A DNA stretch of 64,000 nucleotides from Seonamhaeicola sp. (GCF_028281565.1 NZ_JANQJQ010000004.1:62001-126000), one strand, 5' to 3'. Positions 43,392 to 53,718 are shown, numbered from the stretch's first letter. The notes: generated by a model from the sequence alone, not told the origin. Program-made: numbers and translations.

Positions 43392-44834
43392 CTAGTTAGG
43401 TAAGAACCCTTTATTTACTTTTTTAAGTGCTTTTTCAAACCGGGCCACTACATTGGGATTTTCATTTGCGACATTAATAGTCTCATTGGGATCTTTATTA
43501 TGGTCAAATAACATGACTTCCTGTTTGTCTTCTTTTTTAAAAACGGCCATACGGTAACGATCATCACGCATACTAATAATATTGCGCCAATAGCTATGTA
43601 CCATATCTTTTCCCTTGGCTTTTGGATTATCAAGGATTGTAACCATGCTTTGACCGTCCAGGCCTTTGGGTTTTTCTACACCCGCTAATTCACAAATGGT
43701 TGGATAAATATCCACCGATGCCACCAATGCATTGGTTGCTATTCCCGGTTTTTTCATGTCTGGAGTTTTAACAAGAAAGGTACTTTTAAGAGCACGCTCA
43801 AAAGTGCTATGCTTCCCCCAAATGGTATGCTCTCCCAGATGCCAGCCATGGTCGCCCCAAACTACAATGATAGTATTTTTGTCCAATCCTAAGTCTTTTA
43901 GCTTTGTCAATACTTTACCCACCTGGGCATCTGTATAGGTTACCGACGCGTAATAGGCACGTCTTACATTTTTGGCGTATGCATCAGTTAACCGTTTACC
44001 TGCGCCTCCCGCTTCCGGATGTTCATACTGTCCGAAAAACTCTGAACTATCGTGTAAAAATGCATTGCTCACGCCTTGTGGTACATCTGGATTTGGGGAT
44101 AATTTTATATCATCTTCATTGTACATATCCCAGTATTTTTTAGGGGCACAGAACGGTAAATGGGGTTTAAAGAACCCTACTGCCATAAAGAAGGGTTTAT
44201 CTTTTTTAGCAACTTCCTCTAAAGTTTCTACGGCCTGATTTGCCAACATGCCATCTGGATAGTTTTCATCGGGAACATCTAAAAATTCATACGCCAATCT
44301 TTCCCCTTTCCCTCTCGTTCGCCCATTGGCATAAGCATGCAACAGCCCATGGTTCCATGGGTTATTTGGATCGAAAACAAACTTATCCCAACTATGAGGC
44401 AGTTCTAAACCACCTTTGTATTGTCCACTGGCCTGATGGCTTATTTTACCCATACCAACAGTGTAATAGCCATTTCTTTTCAGATGATGAATAAATGTTT
44501 CGGGGTATTCCGGCTCCGGTTTACCTGCCAATTGTTTTGCCAGGCGCGGATGGGATATGTCACTAATGACCGTCAGGTTTTTACCTGTTAGCATACAGGC
44601 CCGGGAAGGTCCGCAAGTAGGCACCTGCACATAGTGACGATTGAACAACCTACCCTGAGATGCCAGTCCGTCTAAATTGGGGGTTATCATTTGCTCATGA
44701 CCATAGGCTCCTAGCTGAGCCCTCAAATCGTCAATACTTATAAATAAAATATTAGGCTTTTTGGCTTCCTGACTAAATGTTAATTGTCCTGCTAATAAAA
44801 CAACACCAAGAATAATTGATCTATTCATATTCAA
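43392..44834 (-). CDS. S1-type sulfatase similar to iduronate-2-sulfatase, CGPSR
   Basis: 480 residues with a signal peptide (to about TFSQ). Cys74 in [12 protein letters not shown] is the formylglycine site. The layout follows human iduronate-2-sulfatase: [14 protein letters not shown] near the start, MGKISH (GKxxH form), [18 protein letters not shown] later. This subgroup (S1_7 by recall) removes sulfate from position 2 of uronic acids or related sites on algal glycans. The active-site residues look complete. It lies 31 bases from the next sulfatase in the same transcription unit. Confidence 0.9.
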   Translation of the reverse strand: MNMNRSIILGVVLLAGQLTFSQEAKKPNILFISIDDLRAQLGAYGHEQMITPNLDGLASQGRLFNRHYVQVPTCGPSRACMLTGKNLTVISDISHPRLAKQLAGKPEPEYPETFIHHLKRNGYYTVGMGKISHQASGQYKGGLELPHSWDKFVFDPNNPWNHGLLHAYANGRTRGKGERLAYEFLDVPDENYPDGMLANQAVETLEEVAKKDKPFFMAVGFFKPHLPFCAPKKYWDMYNEDDIKLSPNPDVPQGVSNAFLHDSSEFFGQYEHPEAGGAGKRLTDAYAKNVRRAYYASVTYTDAQVGKVLTKLKDLGLDKNTIIVVWGDHGWHLGEHTIWGKHSTFERALKSTFLVKTPDMKKPGIATNALVASVDIYPTICELAGVEKPKGLDGQSMVTILDNPKAKGKDMVHSYWRNIISMRDDRYRMAVFKKEDKQEVMLFDHNKDPNETINVANENPNVVARFEKALKKVNKGFLPN

Positions 44835-44865
44835 TTTTTAAATTTTAAATTTTAAACAACTGAAA

Positions 44866-46365
44866 CTATTTTTTATGCTTCTTTGATTCGGCTTTCTTTT
44901 TTACAGTTTCTACAAGCTCCAGATAACTCTTATTTCGTCTTTCAAGGTCGTAATTATCGAAAACGTCTCCATTGCCGAACATACGGGGGTCATGCTGTTG
45001 TTTCAGTTTGGCAAAAAGTTCTCTTTTAAGTGCTTCTTTTTGTTTCGAATGCCCTTTCTCTTCTGCCAGGTTATTGAGGCATTCCGGATCTTGAACAATA
45101 TTGTACAATTCTTCCTGAGGGCGTTTCCCATAACATAAATCGAAAATCAGAGTTCCCGGTTTTTCTTCCAGGGTAACCGATTTGGTCGGACTCCAATCGG
45201 TATCCCTATAGCCCGTTTCCGGTTCTCCACAGGGCCAACGGTCCGGTTTAAAATTGTACATATACACAAAATCACCCCTATGAATGCTGCGTACGGGGTA
45301 GCCCCAACCGTTCTGCCTTACACAATCGTTCCGCTCCCGGCCGGTAAGTACATAATCTCGCTTCCCGGATTTATTTTGAAAAATATCGAATAGGCTTTTA
45401 CCTTCTATTTCCTGCATATTAAATTTTCCCCGTGGAATATCGGCGATTTCTAAAAGTGTTGGTGCTATGTCAGCAAAACTTGCAAACTCATTTACGTCCC
45501 TTCCGGGTTTAACAATGCTTTCAGGCCAATTAACCACGAATGGAACCCTGGTCGCAAATTCATGAGGGTGCCCTTTATATCTGGGAAAAGGCATGGCATT
45601 ATCTGAAGTAACAATAATAATAGTATTCTCGAGCTCCCCAATGTCACGGAGATGTTCAATGATATTTCCCAAATGACGATCGAAGTATTCCACCTCAATA
45701 GCATAATCAAGAATATCATGTTTAATGGCTTCGGACGCTCCCCAAAATGTTGGCAGGAAATCCAAATCTGAGAATTCCTTACCGTGTTTCACTCCCGATT
45801 TAAATTCATAGCCACGATGGGGCTCTTTGCATCCATACCAAAAAAAGAAAGGTTCATCTTTCGGTTTTTCTTCCATAAACTGTTTGAAGTTACCTGTATA
45901 ATCGAACTTATGGATGCCCTTAGCCGGCACCGACTCAACTTCCAGTTGGTTATAAGGTTTTCCAGTTAGATTCCTGCCTTTAGGATGAATACCGGGGTTC
46001 CATCCCTTACCCGTAAAACCGGTAAAATAGCCGTTATCTGTTAGCACTTCCACCACACTTTTAAACTTAACAGGCCAGGTTGGCTGGTGATTGGCAGCTT
46101 CTTCCAGTTGCCAGGGGTTTCGTCCTGTTAATATAACAGCACGGGAAGGCGCACACTTACTACTTGGTGTATACATCCTGTTGAACTTTAACCCCGTATC
46201 CGCCAACTTATCTAAATTAGGTGTGTTCAAAAACTTAAAACCGTAAGCACTTGCGTGGGACATATCATCAGCGATGGCAAAAAGAATGTTCGGTCTTTTT
46301 TGAGCGTTAGAAAAAAACGTTAAACCTAAACAAACGACTAAAAAAGTGCATTTAACATGTTTCAT
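44866..46365 (-). CDS. S1-type sulfatase similar to heparan N-sulfatase, CAPSR
   Basis: The start is put at the second Met ([20 protein letters not shown]), which gives a signal peptide. About 499 residues. Cys71 in [12 protein letters not shown] is the formylglycine site. The segments [21 protein letters not shown] and [14 protein letters not shown] follow the heparan N-sulfatase-like (S1_8 by recall) pattern, whose bacterial members act on O-sulfated algal glycans. Active-site residues look intact. It starts 15 bases after the GH29 stop codon, suggesting one transcript: GH29, sulfatase, sulfatase, oxidoreductase. Confidence 0.88.
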   Translation of the reverse strand: MKHVKCTFLVVCLGLTFFSNAQKRPNILFAIADDMSHASAYGFKFLNTPNLDKLADTGLKFNRMYTPSSKCAPSRAVILTGRNPWQLEEAANHQPTWPVKFKSVVEVLTDNGYFTGFTGKGWNPGIHPKGRNLTGKPYNQLEVESVPAKGIHKFDYTGNFKQFMEEKPKDEPFFFWYGCKEPHRGYEFKSGVKHGKEFSDLDFLPTFWGASEAIKHDILDYAIEVEYFDRHLGNIIEHLRDIGELENTIIIVTSDNAMPFPRYKGHPHEFATRVPFVVNWPESIVKPGRDVNEFASFADIAPTLLEIADIPRGKFNMQEIEGKSLFDIFQNKSGKRDYVLTGRERNDCVRQNGWGYPVRSIHRGDFVYMYNFKPDRWPCGEPETGYRDTDWSPTKSVTLEEKPGTLIFDLCYGKRPQEELYNIVQDPECLNNLAEEKGHSKQKEALKRELFAKLKQQHDPRMFGNGDVFDNYDLERRNKSYLELVETVKKKAESKKHKK

Positions 46366-46380
46366 ATTACATCCAGGCAT

Positions 46381-47898
46381 CTAATGTCTTTCCACTTTTA
46401 ACACATAGGCAAAATCGCATGGCTTTTCTTTAGGGAACACAATAGTCAAGCTTTCGGCATTTTGGGTCCATTCCAATTCGGCATTGCTTCCCAACAGGCT
46501 TATCTTTTTTATTTCTCCGGGATACAATTTACCGTTGTAACCTAAGGCTTTGATATCCAATACTGCTTCCGGCCAATCTAATACAATAGCATATACATCG
46601 CCGTCCTTTTGCGTGTATCGGATATCTTCCGATGTATATTTAGGAATTTCGGTTCCTTTATTTTTACCCTGACCGTGGTGCCCTTCATTCTTGATAAAGG
46701 CCGGTCCTTCGCCGTAAATAGTCCATGACGTGGTACCATAGATGGCTTCGCCGTTCAGTTTTAACCAATCCCCTATTTTATAGAGTTCTTCTTTAACGTT
46801 TTCAGCAAAAGACCCATCGGCCTTAGGGGGTACATTTAATAAAATCCTACCGTTTTTTGAGGTGATATCGACCAACATATCCACTAATATATTGGCATCC
46901 TTGATGTAGTTTTCAGGATTGTAGAACCATACTGTGGGCCAGGTAATATGTTGTTGCATGTTGATATCTGCCATCCAGGGATCGAATTGCAAACCATCCA
47001 GATTGCCGTTCTCAATATCGCGCATGGCCACTCCCGGAGGAATATCGAAACTCTTGTATACAAATTCTACTTCTTTGCCCCAGTCTAATGCCGCATTAAA
47101 ATAGGAACTGATATATTCTTTTTGAATGTCTTCACGGATGCCATCAATAGCAAACTCGCGTTCGGTTTCAACCACTTTACCACCAACCAACTGCTTTCTC
47201 AGTTCAGGCCCAACGGTACCTCCAAAACCAACATCTACCCATACCATATCGGGCTGGTGTAATTCATAACCTTCTTTCATTCTCTCTAACCAACCATTTA
47301 AATATTCTGAATTATAACGGCCTTCTGGCGTATGCACTCCGGGCGTATTCCCCCTTCTTTTGTAATTCCCTGTGGGTTCCAAATAGATTTGGTTTGTTTT
47401 GCTCATAGGCCCCCAAAGAGTAGAACTATGAAAGGAGGCCATAAGCTTCATATCTGTTTTTCTTATCTCCCTGGCCAATTCGCCATATATATCAATTTCA
47501 GGGCCTTTTTTAGCCGTGTTCCAATCGGTTATTTTACTGTCCCAATTCAAACAACCATTCACATGCCATGCTACCGGCCCTGCAAATTGAGCCCCTGCTC
47601 TTTGAAATAAATCCACCCATTCCTTAGCATTAAACTTTTCACCCTTCCAATTCTGAATGGCTTCATGGTCCGGCATATCGTTTTGTCCGAGTTCAAGCTT
47701 TACCGACTGTGCTCCCCAGTGGGAATAAATACCAAATTTGGCATCTAACATCCATTGTGGGGTATCGTGCTTTTGCAGCGAATTCCAATCGGCTTCGTAG
47801 TATTCCTTAGATTCTTGTTTAACAACTTGATTCGTTTGTTTTTCTACACATCCGCAAGCAAGAATCATTACTAAAACTATAAATACTGCTTTTTTCAT
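46381..47898 (-). CDS. GH29-type alpha-L-fucosidase (divergent active site)
   Basis: 505 residues with a lipoprotein signal (ILACGCVEK). The family framework is clear: KFGIYSHWGAQS (usual FGxFxHWG), a candidate nucleophile Asp222 in PDMVWVDVGFGG, and WDSKITDWN. The substrate-binding segment, usually AKHHDGF, reads AWHVNGC, so one of the two adjacent His residues and the Asp are changed. A C-terminal beta domain completes the protein. GH29 releases alpha-L-fucose, and the close analogue L-galactose can be accepted. The altered site and the linked L-galactonate-type genes make a different sugar possible. It is probably periplasmic or surface-anchored. Confidence 0.82.
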   Translation of the reverse strand: MKKAVFIVLVMILACGCVEKQTNQVVKQESKEYYEADWNSLQKHDTPQWMLDAKFGIYSHWGAQSVKLELGQNDMPDHEAIQNWKGEKFNAKEWVDLFQRAGAQFAGPVAWHVNGCLNWDSKITDWNTAKKGPEIDIYGELAREIRKTDMKLMASFHSSTLWGPMSKTNQIYLEPTGNYKRRGNTPGVHTPEGRYNSEYLNGWLERMKEGYELHQPDMVWVDVGFGGTVGPELRKQLVGGKVVETEREFAIDGIREDIQKEYISSYFNAALDWGKEVEFVYKSFDIPPGVAMRDIENGNLDGLQFDPWMADINMQQHITWPTVWFYNPENYIKDANILVDMLVDITSKNGRILLNVPPKADGSFAENVKEELYKIGDWLKLNGEAIYGTTSWTIYGEGPAFIKNEGHHGQGKNKGTEIPKYTSEDIRYTQKDGDVYAIVLDWPEAVLDIKALGYNGKLYPGEIKKISLLGSNAELEWTQNAESLTIVFPKEKPCDFAYVLKVERH

Positions 47899-47997
47899 CT
47901 GTTTATTTTTTATTGTTTTTTATTTGTCAGATGTAATTCGCCATTAAACATTTCGGTGGGTATTACCGTTTAGTTATTATGGCTCATTTCATATGTC

Positions 47998-49050
47998 TTA
48001 TTTTTTCAGTTTTGATAAATCAATTTTAAGTACAGCGCCATTGTTTTCTCTTCCTTCTCGCATTATGGCATTAAATAAATATTCGGGGTGTCCGTCCTTC
48101 CATAGAACTTGAACCCTTTCATATCGACATTTTTCACACACCGGAAAATAACGATCCCCTTTATGATGTCCGCGTTGATATGCGCCCCATTGTAATCCGT
48201 CTTCAGATTCTAAATAGAGTCCGCTATACCAATCAAAATTTCCCATATCCCTGATCAGACAGTGAAATTTTCCTTTGTAATAAAACATGTAAGGATCTTC
48301 TGTTTGTCCACCATATTCAGGGAAGTCAATTATGGGATTCCCCTCATATTTTACATAAGGACCTTCCAGAGTTTTTGACATAGCTACTCCTGTTTTTCGT
48401 CTATCATCATTACGCCTGTCCCATGCACGATAGTAAATCCAATAGTCTCCACCTGGGTGTTTCATAAAAGATGGATTAACTGTACAATACCCATCCCAGG
48501 CCATGGAGTCTTTGGCAACTTCTATTACCGGTTTATCAAATCGTTTCCAAGGACCATAAGGTGAATCTGAGATAGCCATTCCAACTCGCTGTGTATTAGC
48601 GGCTTTTGCTCTGGTTCTCCAATTATCTTGTTTTAGTGTATCATTTCCAATATATAAAAGCACATATTTACCATCCACTTTTGAGATATTGGGGTTATGA
48701 ATGGTATGCGCATCCCATTTCCCTTTTCTACCTTCCATGATAATACCTAATTTTTTATAAGGCCCTTCCGGATGGTCTGCTACAGCATGCCCAATTTTAC
48801 TATGGGTTAACCAATGCTCATCTTTGGCCCATGTTGAGTAAAATACATGCAGCTTACCTTCATCATCATAAATAGGAGCACAACCCCAAACCGTGCTGTC
48901 TTTAGTTTCTAATATAAATTCACCCCTATCGGCAAGACTTTTTGTTATCCAGGAGTCTTTTAGTATGTCTTTTTTTTGAGCATAACCTATAGTAGTTAAG
49001 CATAAAAAGGTTAAACTCAAACACCATATTTTGTGTTTGTCAGTAGTCAT
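47998..49050 (-). CDS. Secreted five-bladed beta-propeller hydrolase (GH43-like)
   Basis: 350 residues with a signal peptide (to about IGYAQ). Repeated propeller strands such as GKLHVFYSTW, GKYVLLYIGND, DYWIYYRAW and KFHCLIRDMGNF mark a five-bladed beta-propeller of the GH43/GH117/GH32 kind. Candidate acidic residues are Asp in HNPN-adjacent KWDAHT and Glu in GGQTEDPYMF. The exact family is not recognised. The gene overlaps the GH28 gene by 11 bases, so the two are co-translated and likely work on neighbouring bonds. Confidence 0.75.
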   Translation of the reverse strand: MTTDKHKIWCLSLTFLCLTTIGYAQKKDILKDSWITKSLADRGEFILETKDSTVWGCAPIYDDEGKLHVFYSTWAKDEHWLTHSKIGHAVADHPEGPYKKLGIIMEGRKGKWDAHTIHNPNISKVDGKYVLLYIGNDTLKQDNWRTRAKAANTQRVGMAISDSPYGPWKRFDKPVIEVAKDSMAWDGYCTVNPSFMKHPGGDYWIYYRAWDRRNDDRRKTGVAMSKTLEGPYVKYEGNPIIDFPEYGGQTEDPYMFYYKGKFHCLIRDMGNFDWYSGLYLESEDGLQWGAYQRGHHKGDRYFPVCEKCRYERVQVLWKDGHPEYLFNAIMREGRENNGAVLKIDLSKLKK

Positions 49051-50488
49051 TATTTTTTACAGGATTAATATTTTTTAGCTGAATGTTTTTAGTGTTTTTT
49101 GAAACTATTCCCGATTGAACTCCGGAAGAAATATCAAATTTTATATCTTCAAATTCACTATCCAAAACGTCGTCCATAACAATGGCCGGACGGTCATCGT
49201 GGTTTCTCAATTCCATAGTTATATTCTTGAGCTTAAGTCCTTTTACGTGGCGTAAATACATACCATAACTTGGTAAGACACCAAAGAACAGTTGTTCAGG
49301 GTAGCGGGCTTCATCTTCCGGAATGACACGATCCTGAACATTCAAATCGCCAAATCCGGTATAGGAGAAATGGATATTCTCCATAGTTATATCTTCAATG
49401 TAATGTCCCGGTAAACCGGTTAACATAATACCTTCGGTTGGTGGGTCAATACGTCCTGTTAGGCGGCCCTCGATATTTTTAAAAACCACGTTTCTGATCT
49501 TTCCCACGGGTCGTCCTTCCGGTTTGACATCTGTTTTATAAACCTGTTTTATGGATTTTGAATAGTCTCTTCCACGATTCCCTAAACGCAGAAAGATAGG
49601 CCCGCCACAGTTGAACATTTTCACATCTGATATCTCAACATTTTCAATGATAGCCCCATCTACTGCCAATAGTTTTATGGCGCCATGTCGGCTATCAAAA
49701 AACTGGCAATTTTTAACCGTGATATTTCTGAAGCCTGTTTTTGAAGCGGTTCCGAATTTTAGGGATGCCCAATAACTACTCACCGTGCAGTTTTCAACAT
49801 AGATGTTTTCGGTCACCTTATCTACACTACTCTTTAAGCAGATAGCATCGTCTTCCACCTGAAGGTTACAATCGGTGATCCTAATATTGGAGCAGCCGTC
49901 GTAATTCATACCGTCATTGTTTCTATTCTCTTTATTATAAACCGAAGTTTTATGAATAAAAACCGAATCACATTCCCTGAAATACATACACCAGGAACCT
50001 GAATTCTTGATGATGGCGTTCTCAAAACGTACATTTTTACACGCTTCAATCCTAAACAGTTTAGGACGCTCCGGGCTGTGTTTAAACATATAGCCCTTAC
50101 CATTTATTTCGGACCGTGGGTGTCCCAGGATAGTAATGTTTTCCTGACCATGTGCATAAAACAGGCATTTGGAAAAGTGTGGTTCTTCTGTGGCTACAGG
50201 TACTTCGGCATAATCCTTTAAATCAGAACTTCCAAACAACTCGGTATTGGCTTCCATTTTAAACGTCACATTGCTCCTTAAAAACAAAGTTCCGGTAACG
50301 TAAGTTCCTTTTGGTACGATCACCGTTCCGCCTCCATTTTTATGGGCAGCATCAATAGCTGCCTGAATGGCTTCAGTGCTTAGTTCTTTATGTGACTTTT
50401 TCGCTCCGTAATCCAGAATATTATACTCCTGAGCGCTAAGTGCCAAGAAAAAAAACAATGTTAATGCCGTTAACAGTTTTGCTTTCAT
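49040..50488 (-). CDS. GH28 polygalacturonase-family hydrolase
   Basis: 482 residues with a signal peptide (to about LSAQ). A right-handed beta-helix with GH28 hallmarks: the entry YNILDYGAKK, the N-x-D at 190-192 (RNNDGMNYDG) and the Asp pair 213-214 in VEDDAICLKS. The usual GHG motif is LKFGTAS, as in divergent bacterial GH28 enzymes acting on rhamnogalacturonan-like or terminal galacturonate linkages. It probably cleaves an alpha-linked uronate or related sugar. It overlaps the propeller gene and lies 2 bases downstream of the sulfatase. Confidence 0.9.
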   Translation of the reverse strand: MKAKLLTALTLFFFLALSAQEYNILDYGAKKSHKELSTEAIQAAIDAAHKNGGGTVIVPKGTYVTGTLFLRSNVTFKMEANTELFGSSDLKDYAEVPVATEEPHFSKCLFYAHGQENITILGHPRSEINGKGYMFKHSPERPKLFRIEACKNVRFENAIIKNSGSWCMYFRECDSVFIHKTSVYNKENRNNDGMNYDGCSNIRITDCNLQVEDDAICLKSSVDKVTENIYVENCTVSSYWASLKFGTASKTGFRNITVKNCQFFDSRHGAIKLLAVDGAIIENVEISDVKMFNCGGPIFLRLGNRGRDYSKSIKQVYKTDVKPEGRPVGKIRNVVFKNIEGRLTGRIDPPTEGIMLTGLPGHYIEDITMENIHFSYTGFGDLNVQDRVIPEDEARYPEQLFFGVLPSYGMYLRHVKGLKLKNITMELRNHDDRPAIVMDDVLDSEFEDIKFDISSGVQSGIVSKNTKNIQLKNINPVKNNDY

Positions 50489-50490
50489 TC

Positions 50491-52071
50491 CTACCGGTTT
50501 GATAGATTATAGTATTTCCAGAAATCAACGTTAACCAATTCGTCATGTGACTTATCCTTTAATTCGATGGCCTTTTGCTTCATTCCTTTTCTCATTTCAG
50601 CTACCTTGTCGGCATACTCCGGAAAGTCCGCTAAATTGAAAGCTTCCCATGGGTCTTTGGTAACGTTAAACAATTGAGTTACTCTGGAACCAGAGATGAT
50701 GTCACCGCGCTTTCTGTCCTTATCAGGAGCTCGCACGTATTCTATCAGTTTATAATCTCCCTTTCGGTAGGCTCTCTGATGTTGACGGTAGGCATGATAG
50801 GTATAATCCCTAACCATTTCCGTTTCATTGTTTATGATGGGTAACAAGCTTTTACCTGTCACTGATTTTGGGGTCTTTAATCCAATCATATCACATAGAG
50901 TTGGCAGAATGTCGTAATTATAACAAAAAGCGTCCTCACGTCTGCCTTTATTAGCTTCTTCAATCAAGCCTCCGGAAAGAATGAACGGAATGTGTACGCC
51001 ATCTTCATCATAAATACTTTGTTTCCCCAGCAAACCATGGTTACCAACGGCCAGCCCGCTATCTCCGGCCATGACTATAATAGTGTTTTCATATTGCCCA
51101 CTTTCTTTCAGAGCCTTGATCACCCTTCCTATTTGCGCATCCAAATGGGAAATAATGGCATAATAATCAGACAAGTGCTGCTTGGCTATTTTAGTGGTTC
51201 TGGGCCATTCTGCCAACAATTCATCACGTAATACAATATGCCCATTATCAAATGGATGTTGTGGCATATACGAAGGCAACAGCGCTATGTCTTCTTCAGG
51301 GTACATATCCTTGTACTTTTTTGGAGCTTGACGGGGATCATGTGGTGTTGGAAATGCCAGATAATGAAAGAATGGTTTTTTCTTATCGTACTCCATTAGG
51401 AACTTAACGCTTTCATCTGCTAACACTTTGGATACATGGGGCCCTGTTTTTTCTGTGCCGGTTGGACCACGTTTATCATCTTTGGTTAACGGACGGCTCA
51501 CCACCTCGCCTTTATCGTTATATTCCAACAAATAACAATGCTCTCGTTTGTAATTACCATTAGGTTCCCAATCGTGATAAGGCATTCTGTATTGATCCGT
51601 CAGGTAGGCTGGTTTCCCGGAAACCTTAGCACCATCGTTGAAAGAACGTGCCAATGACTTCATATCCTGATGCCACTTACCAACATGATAAGCATAATAA
51701 CCGGCCTCCATGAATAGTTCTCCCATGGTAGTGTGATCCTCAGGAATGTCGAACCCCCTTCCTTTCAATTGAAACAAATTCCTCCCTGTGAGTAACATCG
51801 CCCTGCTGGGCACACAGGTAGCTCCGGAAAAGGAGCCTTGCATATAGGCATTAGTAAAGGCAATACCGGTATGTGCCAAATTATCTAAAGTGGGGGTTAC
51901 TACAGCCTGGCCTCCTAAAGCATGGACACCACTATACCTATGGTCATCAGTATAAATAACCAACACATTAGGCTTCCCTTCAACACCCCTCAGGGCAGGC
52001 TTTTTTCTCTGAGCTTGTAGTTGTAAGGTCATTAACCCTAACAAACAAAACGTAATCAATCTTATTGTCAT
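50491..52071 (-). CDS. S1-type sulfatase, CVPSR, with a short inserted repeat
   Basis: 526 residues with a signal peptide (to about LQLQAQ). Cys86 in TCVPSRAMLLTG is the formylglycine site, with TDDHR, VGKWHQD, AGDSGLAVGNHGLLGKQ as other active-site segments; the usual Asn or His metal ligand in D-N/H-G reads Ser. Between the signal and the catalytic domain the protein reads RKKPALRGVEGKPNVLV, where relatives read KKPNVLV. In DNA this is 21 bases flanked by a 6-base direct repeat (51970-52002). The gene starts a likely operon with GH28 and the propeller hydrolase. Confidence 0.88.
   Translation of the reverse strand: MTIRLITFCLLGLMTLQLQAQRKKPALRGVEGKPNVLVIYTDDHRYSGVHALGGQAVVTPTLDNLAHTGIAFTNAYMQGSFSGATCVPSRAMLLTGRNLFQLKGRGFDIPEDHTTMGELFMEAGYYAYHVGKWHQDMKSLARSFNDGAKVSGKPAYLTDQYRMPYHDWEPNGNYKREHCYLLEYNDKGEVVSRPLTKDDKRGPTGTEKTGPHVSKVLADESVKFLMEYDKKKPFFHYLAFPTPHDPRQAPKKYKDMYPEEDIALLPSYMPQHPFDNGHIVLRDELLAEWPRTTKIAKQHLSDYYAIISHLDAQIGRVIKALKESGQYENTIIVMAGDSGLAVGNHGLLGKQSIYDEDGVHIPFILSGGLIEEANKGRREDAFCYNYDILPTLCDMIGLKTPKSVTGKSLLPIINNETEMVRDYTYHAYRQHQRAYRKGDYKLIEYVRAPDKDRKRGDIISGSRVTQLFNVTKDPWEAFNLADFPEYADKVAEMRKGMKQKAIELKDKSHDELVNVDFWKYYNLSNR
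51970..52002. repeat. 21-bp insertion with 6-bp target duplication inside a sulfatase gene
   Basis: aggctt at 51970-51975 and again at 51997-52002 flank 21 bases (cccttcaacacccctcaggg + c). On the coding strand this is gccctgaggggtgttgaagg + g, encoding ALRGVEG, similar in pattern to the ctgagcgcagtcgaag repeat seen at about 24010. It keeps the frame. Confidence 0.6.
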
Positions 52072-52337
52072 TCTATATAATTTTATATCTACCTGATAAA
52101 ATTAAAACTCAAACAGGTTTAAAGGGAAAAATCACTTACACAATAACTACACGCACAGAGGCTACAACTACATTTTAACTACATTTAACCCATTTCTAAT
52201 GTTGAAAAACCCATAACCATACCAGCCTTCCCTATGAAAATCAAACACTTAAGAACCTAGCCTATTCAAGCTGCCGAAGTACGGCACTACATTTTGTCCC
52301 TAACTATTCTAAACCACAGAGCGCATTTTAATTTTAG

Positions 52338-52715
52338 TTACCTAACAACTACCAATCCTTTTAAAACACTTGGTTCCTGACCTTGATGATTGATAATGAT
52401 TCTGAGGTTAACAGGATTATTCCTTTCTTGAATCTTCTTTCCCCAATAAGACCAAATATTGTCCTCCAATCCATTATTTATATGTCTGGGTTTTACGGCA
52501 TCAGCACCCCAAACATCAGATCTTAACTCCCCAACATCAGGCAATGGCAAAAACCTATCCATAAATCTACCTCCATAAACCAAACCGTCCCAATCTGTAG
52601 GTCTGGAACGTTTCACATCCTGGACCTGAAGCAACAATGCCAACGATATAAATCCTAAAGCCATGGTAAACAGAAAGTGCTTCTTAAGCTTGTATTTACT
52701 TGTTAAGTTTGTCAT
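52338..52715 (-). pseudogene. Short relic of a secreted glycoside hydrolase (internal deletion?)
   Basis: 125 residues with an N-terminal hydrophobic signal segment. Residues about 33-90 (RPTDWDGLVYGGRFMDRFLP, WGADAVKPRHINNGLEDNIW) read like the start of a much longer beta-propeller hydrolase family found in algal loci, as I recall it. After SYWGKKI the sequence jumps to IINHQGQEPSVLKGLVVVR and ends, resembling a C-terminal beta strand pair. A whole catalytic domain is absent. It may be a decayed gene joined end to end, or a small protein of its own. It lies just downstream of the gene at 52732. Confidence 0.5.
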
Positions 52716-52731
52716 TTTTTATATTAATATG

Positions 52732-53718
52732 TTATTCCCAGGTAAGTTTATCTACACTCACTCCTCTATAAGGCCATTCCACGCTGGAAATGTACCAATC
52801 GCCATGTTCGTCCTGAAAAATTTCCGGAGCGTGGGACTTTAATGTGGTAATTTCCTTTTCATGGTCTGTTCCAAAGTGCAGGGTATCCTTGGAGTGGTAC
52901 ACATAGGTTTTATTCTGATAGGCTCCCTGAATATCCCGGCCATCCCAATTGCCGTCCCAGGAACAAACAAACAGGTAAAACGAATCATTATGAAAAATTA
53001 ACGAAGGCGACTCCGGATCAAATTTATTGGTTGTTAAAATGGTTTGAGATTCACTCCAATTCATTAAATCTTTAGACTGGCGCATTCTAACACTTTTTTC
53101 TGAACAGTATACTATGTAATAAATACCATCATGAAAGAGTAAATTAGGATCACGTGCGCCGCCTTCTTCATCGAACAATTCACCTTTTGGAATCCATTTA
53201 TGTAAATCTGACGACACGGCCAGACGAATGGGACTATGCCCATAGACCATGTTATATAAGCCGTCCTTTTTTACAATGTACGGTGCATGATTGGCTAACA
53301 CTTCTCCAGGCCGTTCTTTAGGAGCCAAAATTTTTGGTAAATCCTTATAATGAAACTTCGTTAGGGTCTCTTTAAAATTTGTATCTGATGATACGGCATG
53401 AAAGGATGCATACTCCCCTTCATGAATACTTCCCTTTAAAGGTTTTACATCAACTAAAGGATGCGTTATCCCAAACACATGCCATTTACCTGCCTCATCT
53501 TTTATAAAAGCATGGTCATTGGGCACCCATTCGTCGTACCATTTCCCTTCTTTTAAATGCTTGGTGTCCGGACCGAAAAAATAATCACCATCCGGTTTAT
53601 AGATCCAAACAAAATTATTGGACTGCTTAGGGATTAACACTTTTTCTTCCACTACATTCTCGCATTGAAAAAAAGAAAGGGAAACAGCTAAAAAAAGGCT
53701 AAGTCTTAAACTTCTCAT
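52732..53718 (-). CDS. Lipoprotein five-bladed beta-propeller hydrolase (GH43/GH32-like)
   Basis: The start is placed at MRSLRLSLFLAVSLSFFQCEN, giving a lipoprotein signal; the Met codons at 53739 and 53784 are alternatives. About 328 residues. Propeller motifs recur (KWHVFGITH, DGIYYIVYCSE, DSFYLFVCSWD, GDWYISSVEW). Candidate catalytic residues are Asp in VPNDHAF, Asp in GARDPNLLF and Glu in SHAPEIFQ, the acid triad order of clan F/J enzymes. The precise family and sugar are not recognised. It is the first gene of a leftward unit and diverges from the beta-helix gene at 54303. Confidence 0.75.
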   Translation of the reverse strand: MRSLRLSLFLAVSLSFFQCENVVEEKVLIPKQSNNFVWIYKPDGDYFFGPDTKHLKEGKWYDEWVPNDHAFIKDEAGKWHVFGITHPLVDVKPLKGSIHEGEYASFHAVSSDTNFKETLTKFHYKDLPKILAPKERPGEVLANHAPYIVKKDGLYNMVYGHSPIRLAVSSDLHKWIPKGELFDEEGGARDPNLLFHDGIYYIVYCSEKSVRMRQSKDLMNWSESQTILTTNKFDPESPSLIFHNDSFYLFVCSWDGNWDGRDIQGAYQNKTYVYHSKDTLHFGTDHEKEITTLKSHAPEIFQDEHGDWYISSVEWPYRGVSVDKLTWE

